Below, in pieces: positions 1 to 5,116 of a stretch of DNA of 5,165 nucleotides; position 1 is the stretch's first letter, and the number at the start of each line of letters is the position of its first letter. The notes below the pieces were generated by a model. It made no database searches and was not told the DNA's origin. It worked only from the letters and a program-made list of their open reading frames with translations. The translations under genes were made by a program, and so were the position numbers. The DNA is from Methanosarcinales archaeon. Its GTDB lineage: Archaea > Halobacteriota > Syntropharchaeia > Alkanophagales > Methanospirareceae. The DNA lies in assembly GCA_030621945.1 (NCBI GenBank), contig JAUXGS010000087.1:1-5165 (forward strand). Direction: 5' to 3'.

Positions 1-518
1 ACTGCAACAGCGGCTAATTGTTCCGAGGTCGTGCCAAACTTCTGCATATGCTCCTGCGCGATTAATGCGTAAAGTGAAGGAAACGTAGCACCCATAAGTG
101 CTTCCCACTCTTGATCAGCGGCGGATGCTAATATCTTAGCTGCTGTTCCTCCATCTACGTCAGTCATCTTCTCTATACCAGCCGCCATTACTATGTCATA
201 ATATCCGCTGGCTACCGCGAGAATCGCTTCTCGCAAAGCTGCTCCACCACTGGCACACGCTTGTTCAACTCTGGTAGCAGAAATATGTAAATCCGCTAAG
301 CCAACATAATCAACAATTAATGCAGCCACATGCTCCTGATTAAGGAACTGCCCGGCACTCATATTTCCACCCCATAATGCCTGAATTTCGTTTCCTGACA
401 TCCCCGCATCGGTTAAAGCGCTGGTCCCTGCTTTCATTGCCAAATCTCTAAATGAGTACTTCCACAATTCCCCCATTTTCGTGGATCCAATTCCAACTAT
501 GGCTACTGGTCTCGGCAT
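1..518 (-). CDS. Archaeal-type thiolase (acetoacetyl-CoA thiolase family), 3' part missing
   Basis: Likely condenses two acetyl-CoA into acetoacetyl-CoA, the first step of the archaeal mevalonate (isoprenoid lipid) route. In archaea this enzyme is known to work with HMG-CoA synthase and a DUF35 Zn-ribbon/OB-fold protein. The first 172 codons are present; full family members run about 385-390 residues. Residues 1-11 (MPRPVAIVGIG) form the typical thiolase opening strand. Cys88 in EQACASGGAAL is the acyl-accepting nucleophile. GIEKMTD (114-120) and TFPSLYALIA (145-154) are family hallmarks of the archaeal branch. The start is fixed: an in-frame TAG (522-524) lies two codons upstream of the ATG, and a GGTGA Shine-Dalgarno (532-536) sits 13 nt away, which is rather far. 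The distal catalytic His and Cys are outside the window. Neither HMG-CoA synthase nor DUF35 is visible; DUF35 could lie off the left edge. A beta-oxidation or SCP2-like role is the alternative. Confidence 0.92.
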   Translation of the reverse strand, partial: MPRPVAIVGIGSTKMGELWKYSFRDLAMKAGTSALTDAGMSGNEIQALWGGNMSAGQFLNQEHVAALIVDYVGLADLHISATRVEQACASGGAALREAILAVASGYYDIVMAAGIEKMTDVDGGTAAKILASAADQEWEALMGATFPSLYALIAQEHMQKFGTTSEQLAAVA

Positions 519-617
519 TGCCTATGATACATCACCACCCGAATTATTAACGCAGTTAATTGACATATGTCTCCTCTATTATTCTCCCTACTACTTACAT
601 ACGCTTGTGTAAATGCA

Positions 618-625
618 CTTAAAAG
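618..625 (-). promoter_or_regulatory. Candidate TATA box for the thiolase gene
   Basis: In the 133-nt gap between the fumarase stop and the thiolase start, the minus strand reads GAAAAG-CTTTTAAG. This resembles an A-rich BRE followed by a weak archaeal TATA element. Transcription would begin near 595, leaving a leader of about 75 nt. It overlaps the 10-bp palindrome AAAAGCTTTT at 621-630. No terminator-like hairpin with a T-tract is seen after the fumarase, so read-through from upstream is equally possible. Confidence 0.28.
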
Positions 626-651
626 CTTTTCGCTTTCTTTCTATTAGTTTT

Positions 652-1539
652 TCACACATACTCCACCCGTCCATCTTCATGTATCTTCGCCACCGCTTGA
701 CGCGCTGCCCAGCACTGAAAATTCACCGCTACAGGCAAGCTGGTGATGTGTGTGCTTGCGGTCTCTATATGCACGTCAAGCGCAGTTGTTTTTCCTCCCA
801 AACCCATAGGCCCGATACCCGTGTTGTTCACCGCTTCGAGAAGCTCCTCCTCCAATCGTGCTATCCGCTCCTCAATACTCCTCACGCCAACCGGTCGAAG
901 CACTGCTACTTTCGCGAGCTTCATCGCTATATCCGCAGAGCCACCGATACCGACGCCGATAATCGTGGGCGGGCACGGCTTACCCGCCGCTTTGACCACC
1001 ATCTCAAGAATAAACGCCCGTATCGCTTTCATTGCTTCCGTTTCCGGCTTCGGCGTCAGCATCGTAAATGCACTCACGTTCTCCGAGCCACCGCCTTTCG
1101 GAAATACCAAAATCTCAAGTCCATCAACATCCGAGTCAATGCTATAATTGATATACGGCATTCTATCACCTATATTCGCGCCTTCCCCTTCGCTGCGCGT
1201 TATCGCATCCACTACATTCGACCGCAACGGGATTGATTCCGTTGCTTCCTTCACGCCTTCTCTTATGCCGCTCTCAATATCTCCGAGATTCACGTTTACG
1301 TTTCCACTCCCGAGTTTTACGTAAAAAAGTGGAATGCCCGTGTCCTGACATAACGGTCGCTGCAGCTCTTCGGCAAGCTTCACATTATCGAGCATTGCCT
1401 CCAACTGCACCTTCGCTATCTCATGCTCTTCGCGCTCGTATGCACGAACCAGCGCCGCTTTTACATCGTTCGGCAGTGTTGTCTCCGCTCGCCTCAAAAT
1501 GCTTATCGTTACGTCCTTTATCAATTCTTTCGTGATCAT
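652..1539 (-). CDS. fumA: Class I (iron-sulfur) fumarate hydratase, alpha subunit
   Basis: Cytosolic half of the oxygen-sensitive [4Fe-4S] fumarase that interconverts fumarate and malate. At 295 residues it matches the separate alpha (N-terminal) subunit of two-subunit archaeal and bacterial enzymes (FumA/TtdA type), not the roughly 550-residue fused form. All three expected cluster ligands are visible: Cys64 in CQDTGIP, Cys189 in KPCPPTIIGVGIGG and Cys276 in QCWAARQAV. RSNVVDAITR (106-115) and PKGGGSEN (147-154) are further family signatures. The beta subunit, needed for activity, is not adjacent. It is also unlinked in some methanogens (known from the family), so this is not evidence of decay. 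The ATG is preceded by no clear Shine-Dalgarno; the bases before it read CTTCAGCAAGCAA. The protein nevertheless begins where the family does. Weak initiation or a very short leader is inferred. L(+)-tartrate dehydratase alpha is the main alternative. Confidence 0.93.
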   Translation of the reverse strand: MITKELIKDVTISILRRAETTLPNDVKAALVRAYEREEHEIAKVQLEAMLDNVKLAEELQRPLCQDTGIPLFYVKLGSGNVNVNLGDIESGIREGVKEATESIPLRSNVVDAITRSEGEGANIGDRMPYINYSIDSDVDGLEILVFPKGGGSENVSAFTMLTPKPETEAMKAIRAFILEMVVKAAGKPCPPTIIGVGIGGSADIAMKLAKVAVLRPVGVRSIEERIARLEEELLEAVNNTGIGPMGLGGKTTALDVHIETASTHITSLPVAVNFQCWAARQAVAKIHEDGRVEYV

Positions 1540-1582
1540 TTGCTTGCTGAAGAATATTTGTTTGATGATAAAGAAAAGAAGG

Positions 1583-1600
1583 GGATAAAGTTAATAAAGC
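1583..1600 (-). promoter_or_regulatory. Candidate TATA box for the fumarase gene
   Basis: The minus strand reads CTTTATTAAC followed by TTTATCC, the most TATA-like stretch upstream of the fumarase ATG. Initiation about 25 nt downstream would give a leader of roughly 25 nt. The element is plain and has no convincing BRE, so this is a position guess from A/T content and spacing. Confidence 0.3.
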
Positions 1601-1625
1601 GAAGTGAAAAAGGAATCAAAAGTTA

Positions 1626-1633
1626 TTAATATA
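1626..1633 (+). promoter_or_regulatory. Candidate TATA box for the GYD-like gene
   Basis: TTAATATA is preceded by an A-rich BRE-like stretch (ATCAAAAG, 1616-1623). Initiation about 25 nt downstream, near 1655, would place the start of the transcript just before the Shine-Dalgarno at 1658, giving a short leader of about 22 nt. It forms a divergent promoter region with the fumarase promoter. Confidence 0.42.
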
Positions 1634-1657
1634 CCAAAACCTTAATGAGTATAATTA

Positions 1658-1665
1658 GGAGGTGA
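1658..1665 (+). promoter_or_regulatory. Strong Shine-Dalgarno that decides the start of the GYD-like gene
   Basis: GGAGGTGA is a full-length match to the archaeal anti-Shine-Dalgarno. A GTG at 1662 is in frame with the gene but lies inside this motif, so it cannot be the start the motif serves. The ATG at 1677, 11 nt downstream, is chosen. Confidence 0.85.
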
Positions 1666-1676
1666 GGTTAAAAAAA

Positions 1677-1922
1677 ATGTTGTTCATAACATGCGTGAGA
1701 GTCAATCCGGGTATGATTGAAGAAGCGGGAAAATTCGGCGACAAATCACTTAAAGAGCCACCTAAAGGCGTCAAGTTCCTGCAAGTGTATCACACGCTGG
1801 GCAGGTATGACGCAATATGGATTTACGAAGCGGAAGACCCTAAGGTAATTGAAGACTTCCTTCATGAAAGCAGAGCGGTCGCAACAACCGAAACCTGGGT
1901 TGCGTTTGAAAGAGAGATGTAA
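1677..1922 (+). CDS. Small GYD-like dimeric alpha/beta-barrel protein
   Basis: Encodes 81 residues, probably cytosolic, with no signal peptide or membrane segment. The pattern is that of the ferredoxin-like dimeric alpha/beta barrel: strand 1 (LFITCVRV, 2-9), a charged helix (about 11-27), strand 2 (KFLQVYHTLG, 33-42), strand 3 (YDAIWIYEAED, 44-54), a helix (about 55-64) and a final strand ending TETWVAFERE. The central GRYDAIWIYEAEDP and the terminal TETWVAFE resemble the GYD-domain family (Pfam GYD, consensus G-x-YD-x-x-x-x-x-EA and T-E-T-x-x-AF). DUF3303 and Lrp/AsnC ligand-binding (RAM) domains share the same fold. The biochemical role of GYD proteins is not settled, so none is assigned. 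The gene is monocistronic by context: its own putative promoter, a near-perfect Shine-Dalgarno and a terminator immediately after the stop. It is convergent with the CBS gene. Confidence 0.82.
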   Translation: MLFITCVRVNPGMIEEAGKFGDKSLKEPPKGVKFLQVYHTLGRYDAIWIYEAEDPKVIEDFLHESRAVATTETWVAFEREM

Positions 1923-1924
1923 GA

Positions 1925-1964
1925 GGGGTGGCTGCTGGGCAGTCCCCATTTTTTATTTTTTATA
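1925..1964 (+). terminator. Hairpin plus T-tract terminator after the GYD-like gene
   Basis: GGGG (1925-1928) pairs with CCCC (1944-1947), and CTGC (1932-1935) pairs with GCAG (1939-1942) around a TGG loop, with a small internal loop between the two helices. Two runs of six T follow (1949-1954 and 1956-1961). This begins two bases after the TAA. In archaea the U-tract alone can terminate; the stem would strengthen it. Confidence 0.75.
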
Positions 1965-1988
1965 AAGTGTAACCTTCCCCCTATTTAA

Positions 1989-2105
1989 GACGCGGATTTA
2001 CACGGATTTACACGGATTTTTTCTTTTGCTGTTGGGCTGGCTGGCATATTTTTAATGGCATTGCTCTTTTCATCTTGTCTGTGTTAATCTGCGTTAATCT
2101 GTGTC
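1989..2105. repeat. Phased 10-bp repeats arranged as a long imperfect inverted repeat
   Basis: The left arm (1989-2016) holds three 10-bp units, CGCGGATTTA, CACGGATTTA and CACGGATTTT. The right arm (2078-2105) carries the same unit family in opposite orientation: GTGTTAATCT, GCGTTAATCT, then a partial GTGTC. The arms align over 28 positions with 21 Watson-Crick matches. Four more become G·U pairs in a plus-strand RNA, leaving three mismatches, around a 61-nt loop. GACGCGGA recurs once more at 2128-2135. The element lies in the convergent gap after the GYD gene's terminator. Units of this look are known to me as dispersed intergenic repeats in some environmental genomes, but I cannot verify copy number here. 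It has no terminal target duplication or transposase. Confidence 0.8.
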
Positions 2106-2186
2106 AACGATTTAGATTTTCTCGGAAGACGCGGAAGCCAGAACAGAAAATATAAGAAAAATCTATTTCTAAACCTTTTCTTATGT

Positions 2187-2226
2187 GGGGCTCTGTGCCA
2201 TGTAGGAGCTCCGCTCCTACCACCCC
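2187..2226. repeat. Small palindromic hairpin element
   Basis: GTAGGAGC (2202-2209) and GCTCCTAC (2213-2220) form a perfect 8-bp G/C-rich stem with a TCC loop. Flanking GGGG (2187-2190) and CCCC (2223-2226) can add a second helix, with an 11-nt bulge on the left and two bases on the right. The compact, symmetric form resembles REP-like palindromic elements scattered between genes. No T-tract follows on either strand, so it is not a simple terminator. Confidence 0.65.
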
Positions 2227-2227
2227 G

Positions 2228-2255
2228 AAAACCCTATAAGGGCTTTTAGAAAAGC
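2228..2255. other. Two overlapping, mutually exclusive hairpins
   Basis: Hairpin A pairs AAAACCCT (2228-2235) with AGGG-C-TTTT (2239-2247), one bulged C, loop ATA. Hairpin B is the perfect GCTTTT (2242-2247) / AAAAGC (2250-2255). They share the TTTT segment, so only one can form at a time. On the minus strand A ends in TTTT and could act as a late terminator for the CBS transcript. It lies about 75 nt past that gene's stop. Any switching role is unproven. Confidence 0.45.
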
Positions 2256-2294
2256 TTTACCAAAAGAACTTATTTGTTTTTCTTTTAGCACAGG

Positions 2295-2320
2295 TTTTCT
2301 TTTTGTGAAAAAGAAAAAGT
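2295..2320 (-). terminator. T-rich terminator region after the CBS gene
   Basis: Starting a few bases after the TAA stop, the minus strand carries a T-rich run (TTTTTCTTTTTC), which is the archaeal termination signal. The run also forms the arm of a perfect 10-bp A/T-rich palindrome: TTTTCTTTTT at 2295-2304 against AAAAAGAAAA at 2308-2317 around GTG. The stem is weak in energy, so the T-tract is probably the working part. Confidence 0.6.
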
Positions 2321-2323
2321 GTG

Positions 2324-2719
2324 TTATTCGACACTCGCTCTCAGTATGTCGCTTGCTGCTAATATCGCTATGGGAATGCCAGGAGCGGGACTTACAGAAA
2401 GAATCAATAACCTGTGGATATTCAAATCCCTCATAATCTTTGCGGCTTTCTTTATTGTCGTTTCTGGATCTATCGCCCTCACAAAGGTGGACATAACATC
2501 CTCCGCCGTTAAGGTGTCCCAATCCTGGTCGAAGAATTTGATAACGTCAATCTCCGATATCACACCCACTACCCCATCGTCTGGCGCAGTTACTGCTACG
2601 CCCGATATCTCCTCCTTTACAAGGAGTTTTGCAATTTCACTTACAGGCGTGTCAAAAGATACAGTAATAACACCTCGCTTCATCACATCCCTTACCCTCT
2701 TCTCTTTTGATAACTCCAT
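2324..2719 (-). CDS. Two-CBS-domain (Bateman module) protein
   Basis: Encodes 131 residues consisting almost only of a CBS pair, probably a cytosolic sensor of adenosine-type ligands (AMP, ATP or S-adenosyl compounds, as known for the family). CBS1 spans about residues 8-63 (VRDVMKRGVITVS to GVISEIDVIKFF) and CBS2 about 71-129 (TAEDVMSTFVRAIDP to ILAASDILRA). CBS1 keeps the ribose/phosphate-binding S-x-x-D (Ser55, Asp58). CBS2 keeps Asp124 but has Ala121 where Ser or Thr is usual, so its site may bind differently. CBS2 also carries a proline-rich loop (SVSPAPGIP, 108-116) before its last strand. No effector, DNA-binding or membrane domain is fused, so the partner is unknown. The gene is monocistronic by its promoter and terminator. 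The ATG at 2719 is preferred over an in-frame GTG at 2734, which overlaps the Shine-Dalgarno. Confidence 0.92.
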   Translation of the reverse strand: MELSKEKRVRDVMKRGVITVSFDTPVSEIAKLLVKEEISGVAVTAPDDGVVGVISEIDVIKFFDQDWDTLTAEDVMSTFVRAIDPETTIKKAAKIMRDLNIHRLLILSVSPAPGIPIAILAASDILRASVE

Positions 2720-2727
2720 TTTACAAT

Positions 2728-2737
2728 CCCTCACCCC
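2728..2737 (-). promoter_or_regulatory. Shine-Dalgarno that decides the CBS gene start
   Basis: The minus strand reads GGGGTGAGGG, with the GGTGA core at 2731-2735. The in-frame GTG at 2732-2734 is inside the motif. The ATG at 2717-2719, 11 nt past the core, is the credible start and has the same spacing as the GYD-like gene. Confidence 0.7.
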
Positions 2738-2770
2738 ACACTTAACTTAACAGAAACACTTCATAATTCC

Positions 2771-2780
2771 TCTATATAGC
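2771..2780 (-). promoter_or_regulatory. TATA box of the CBS gene
   Basis: GCTATATAGA on the minus strand is a good archaeal TATA element. Initiation about 25 nt downstream, near 2750, leaves a leader of about 30 nt. A second A/T-rich stretch, CTATTTAATTAA (minus strand, about 2788-2799), lies just upstream and is an alternative. Confidence 0.55.
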
Positions 2781-2812
2781 ATGTCATTAATTAAATAGGT
2801 GTTTAACTGCTT

Positions 2813-2846
2813 AAAGAAAACTCCAATGTCGCAATCTTCTTTGCGA
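2813..2846 (-). terminator. Possible terminator after the membrane-protein operon
   Basis: TCGCAA (2829-2834) and TTGCGA (2841-2846) form a 6-bp stem with a 6-nt loop, 26 nt after the stop codon. On the minus strand a TTTTCTTT run (2813-2820) follows eight bases later. The gap between stem and T-tract is longer than usual, so confidence is modest. Confidence 0.4.
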
Positions 2847-2872
2847 TGTCTTTACCTCTATCCCCTAAAATT

Positions 2873-4636
2873 TTAAGGTGCAAGCCACCCCCACATCAGC
2901 GTTATTATCAAATACATAAGGAAAAAAATGATTATCAGCAATACCGCGGTCCCTATCGACACCGTTTCCATCGACTCATCTCTGGATCGGCTCTTTGTCT
3001 TCTCCAAACTACCGAACCCCGAGAACTGGGAAGCTATCCTCTTCATACCGCGATCCACCCAACTCGCAAAAGCTATTAACGGCTTCTCGCAGAACCATAT
3101 AAACTTCTCTCCGGCTATTCTAAATGGCCAATCCGTATCAAGCGTGATTGTTTTTGTTCTTTTAAGAAGCGGTGCGAATAAGAGAAATGCTAAGCCGCAG
3201 AACGCGAGTAGTGAAAGAGTTCCAACCACATGTGGTATTGTGTAAGGAACGAAATCTACGGGATAAGGAAGCATATTATAAAGGGGTTGCGGATAAACAC
3301 CAAAGAAAATGCATAAAAAGGCTGTAAGCCCCATCCCAAGCACCATATTAACGGGTGGATCTCCTACTTTTATATGGCCTCTTTCAGAAGCAGAAGTATA
3401 ATATGGGAATTTCAACCCCTCAAAAAGGTCAAGATAATGGAGGAAAACACCCACAGAAGCGAGTGTCAAGAGCAGCCATATTACATCCATGTATTCTGCT
3501 GCCGCTGCGAAAGTCATTGCTTTGCTGGTAAAACCATTGAATAATGGAAAACCTGATATAGATAATGCACCCACTGTAAAGAAAATAAAGGTCAAGGGCA
3601 TAGCCAGGTGATACTTTCCCAGATCTGTGCACTTACTTTTACCCGTTGCAAATAATATCGAACCCATTGCCATCCAAAGCAATCCCTTATAAAGAATATG
3701 GCAGAAAGCATGGGCAATAGCACCATTTAGTGCCAAAAACGTTCCTATTCCTATACCCGCCACCATGAATCCTACCTGGTTAATAATACTATATGCCAGG
3801 CTCCTCCTGATGTCATTTTCAAGTATTCCAAATATAATGCCGTATATTGCCATTATTGTCCCCAAATAAATCAGTGTTTCGCACCCAGTAAAACCTCTTA
3901 TCAAGGTATAAACTGCGGATTTTGTAGTGAACGCGCTTAAAAATACACCTCCAACCTTCGTCGCTTCCGGATATGCATCCGGCAACCACGCATGTAGAGG
4001 AGGGACGCCGGCATTTAATATAAGGCCGATGAAAATGAGATAAGAAGGCAAAAATTCGATACCCGAACCCCAACTGAAAGCATTAAAGGCTGTTGAACCC
4101 GTGCTTCCAACATACATAATAATGCCCGCCAGCAAGACTATACCACCAAAAAGGTGCCACAGGATATATCTAAATCCCGCCTCATGTGCTTTCTCCGACC
4201 CTCGTCCACCGTGGAACCAGATAATGAGCATAGATGCAATCGCCATTATCTCCCAGAAGAAATATAGTGTGAAGAGGTCGCCAGCGAAAACCACACCAAT
4301 CGCACTCCCTACATATACGAATTGGGACATGTGCTCTCTGTTACTTTTCTCATGTAGTGCGTAAAGAATCATGCAGAACGCAGCTATCACAAATATGTAG
4401 CCAAATACCATGCTCAACTTGTCTACCCTACCGAAGACAAGTTCGTATTCCAAAAATGGAATGCGCCAGACTGAATAGGGGAGTGTTCCAAAAGCACCTT
4501 TTGATATCGCTAAAAGGCTTATAAATGCTGCCGTAGGTGGCAAAAGCAAATATGCCTGTTTCCATCTGCCTTTAAAAAACGGGATCAGAAGAGCACCGAA
4601 GATAAATATAAGTCCCGGATGCACCCATTCAATCAT
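2873..4636 (-). CDS. Proton-translocating antiporter-like membrane subunit (MrpD/NuoL family)
   Basis: Integral membrane subunit of 587 residues with about 14 hydrophobic helices, from the family that carries H+ or Na+ in Mrp antiporters, complex I, F420H2 dehydrogenase and membrane hydrogenases. The key channel residues are all present: Glu129 (FFWEIMAI, TM5), Lys239 (AFTTKSAVYTL, TM7), His309/His313/Lys317 (HAFCHILYKG, matching the H-x3-H-x3-K of NuoL TM8) and Lys372 (NGFTSKAMTF, TM12). The conserved PPLHAWLPDAYPEA loop is at 212-225. After the core, residues 491-557 are hydrophilic and include LDTDW (499-503). A last membrane helix follows at about 559-583, giving a tail longer than in ordinary MrpD (about 490-500). 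GGTGA lies 7 nt before the ATG. The ATG overlaps the TGA of the upstream small gene by four bases, so translation is probably coupled. No other Mrp, Fpo or hydrogenase subunit is seen. Direction and ion are not determinable from sequence. Confidence 0.93.
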   Translation of the reverse strand: MIEWVHPGLIFIFGALLIPFFKGRWKQAYLLLPPTAAFISLLAISKGAFGTLPYSVWRIPFLEYELVFGRVDKLSMVFGYIFVIAAFCMILYALHEKSNREHMSQFVYVGSAIGVVFAGDLFTLYFFWEIMAIASMLIIWFHGGRGSEKAHEAGFRYILWHLFGGIVLLAGIIMYVGSTGSTAFNAFSWGSGIEFLPSYLIFIGLILNAGVPPLHAWLPDAYPEATKVGGVFLSAFTTKSAVYTLIRGFTGCETLIYLGTIMAIYGIIFGILENDIRRSLAYSIINQVGFMVAGIGIGTFLALNGAIAHAFCHILYKGLLWMAMGSILFATGKSKCTDLGKYHLAMPLTFIFFTVGALSISGFPLFNGFTSKAMTFAAAAEYMDVIWLLLTLASVGVFLHYLDLFEGLKFPYYTSASERGHIKVGDPPVNMVLGMGLTAFLCIFFGVYPQPLYNMLPYPVDFVPYTIPHVVGTLSLLAFCGLAFLLFAPLLKRTKTITLDTDWPFRIAGEKFIWFCEKPLIAFASWVDRGMKRIASQFSGFGSLEKTKSRSRDESMETVSIGTAVLLIIIFFLMYLIITLMWGWLAP

Positions 4637-4914
4637 CCTATTTTCACCCAGCCACCCTTCTTTCCTCTGTCCTCACCGACTTTTTCCTCATAATAATCCT
4701 CCTCCTTCTTTAGCCAGTGACCCAGTGCTTTGGCTACAAGAATTAGAATAGCGCAGGATAAAAACCCGTATATAGCATTAAAGCCCGGTATCTCTTCCAA
4801 CCAGACGGCGCTATGCGGATGAAGAAAAAGAAGAACGGATAGTTCAGCTAAGGCAAGTGCAAAAAGGCAAACATAAAACGCGTGAAATAGATTTTTTTTC
4901 GTTATCTTTGCCAT
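4633..4914 (-). CDS. Small two-helix membrane protein paired with the antiporter-like subunit
   Basis: Encodes 93 residues with two predicted membrane helices, about 10-31 (FHAFYVCLFALALAELSVLL) and 46-64 (NAIYGFLSCAILILVAKAL). They are joined by a short loop HPHSAVWLEEIPGF and followed by a charged tail with KKEEDYYEEK (69-78) and many Lys, Glu and Gly. From memory, small proteins with the same IPGF-x-A-x-x-GF ... K-x-LG ... EDYY layout occur next to single MrpD-like genes in sulfate reducers. No name or function is established that I can cite. It is the first gene of the operon and shares an ATGA overlap with the 587-residue gene, which argues for a stoichiometric partner or assembly subunit. 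The ATG at 4914 is chosen because AGGTGA lies 5 nt upstream. The longer frame from TTG at 4929 would run through that motif. Confidence 0.85.
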   Translation of the reverse strand: MAKITKKNLFHAFYVCLFALALAELSVLLFLHPHSAVWLEEIPGFNAIYGFLSCAILILVAKALGHWLKKEEDYYEEKVGEDRGKKGGWVKIG

Positions 4915-4920
4915 CGCTTT

Positions 4921-4926
4921 CACCTG
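4921..4926 (-). promoter_or_regulatory. Shine-Dalgarno of the two-gene membrane operon
   Basis: AGGTGA on the minus strand ends 6 nt before the ATG at 4914 (AAGCG separates the GGTGA core from ATG). The in-frame TTG at 4927-4929 precedes the motif directly and is rejected as the start. Confidence 0.75.
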
Positions 4927-4952
4927 CAAAATCTAAATATACGTTTGTAGCA

Positions 4953-4981
4953 GATATAAAAATATACGATATAAAATAATC
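4953..4981 (-). promoter_or_regulatory. Promoter region of the membrane operon, two TATA-like boxes
   Basis: The minus strand carries TTTATATC twice, at 4953-4960 and 4969-4976, 16 bp apart. From the nearer box, initiation would fall near 4930 and give a leader of about 15 nt; from the farther one, near 4945. Which is used, or whether both are, cannot be told from sequence. Confidence 0.5.
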
Positions 4982-5101
4982 TGGGTTGTAAAGTTATTTG
5001 GTGTTATGGCACGTTCACGTTGAAAATTATTCTGCATTTGCGAAACATACTGCTTAAAATTGAGGATATTAGTATCAGCACCCAAGAAGTTGAGAAATAA
5101 T

Positions 5102-5116
5102 CGAAATATTTATATA
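5102..5116 (+). promoter_or_regulatory. Well-formed archaeal promoter (BRE plus TATA) for a gene beyond the right edge
   Basis: CGAAAT (5102-5107) fits a BRE, and TTTATATA (5109-5116) is a near-consensus TATA box. Initiation about 25 nt downstream falls near 5137-5139. No start codon in the remaining bases stays open to the edge: ATG at 5135 meets TGA after three codons, and GTG at 5150 meets TAG. The product therefore has a leader of more than about 25 nt or is a non-coding RNA. Confidence 0.65.

Noticed and set aside
613..1236. Long open frames on the plus strand opposite the fumarase gene (also 743-1147 and 1233-1535).
   Set aside because: Their translations are rich in Arg, His, Ser and Cys with no recognisable domain, they lack Shine-Dalgarno signals, and the opposite strand carries a clear fumarase.
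1662..1676. GTG start giving the GYD-like protein five extra residues.
   Set aside because: The GTG lies inside the Shine-Dalgarno; the ATG at 1677 has proper spacing. The same logic rejects GTG at 2734 and TTG at 4929.
1989..2110. CRISPR array from the repeated units.
   Set aside because: Units are 10 bp, directly abutting with no spacers, and occur in inverted halves.
2319..2750. Plus-strand open frame opposite the CBS gene.
   Set aside because: It mirrors a well-supported two-CBS protein and has no family features of its own.
2846..4364. Several open frames on both strands within the antiporter-like gene (for example 2846-3079, 2928-3245, 3429-3632, 3819-4073, 4101-4364).
   Set aside because: They are out-of-frame shadows of a 587-codon gene whose channel motifs are intact throughout.
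2873..4914. Assignment as part of a full complex I, F420H2 dehydrogenase or Mrp operon.
   Set aside because: No other subunit of those complexes lies in the window, and the pair appears bounded by its own promoter and terminator.
5072..5083. Near-palindrome GATATTAGTATC as a regulator site.
   Set aside because: Only short, imperfect symmetry in an A/T-rich stretch, with no second copy.
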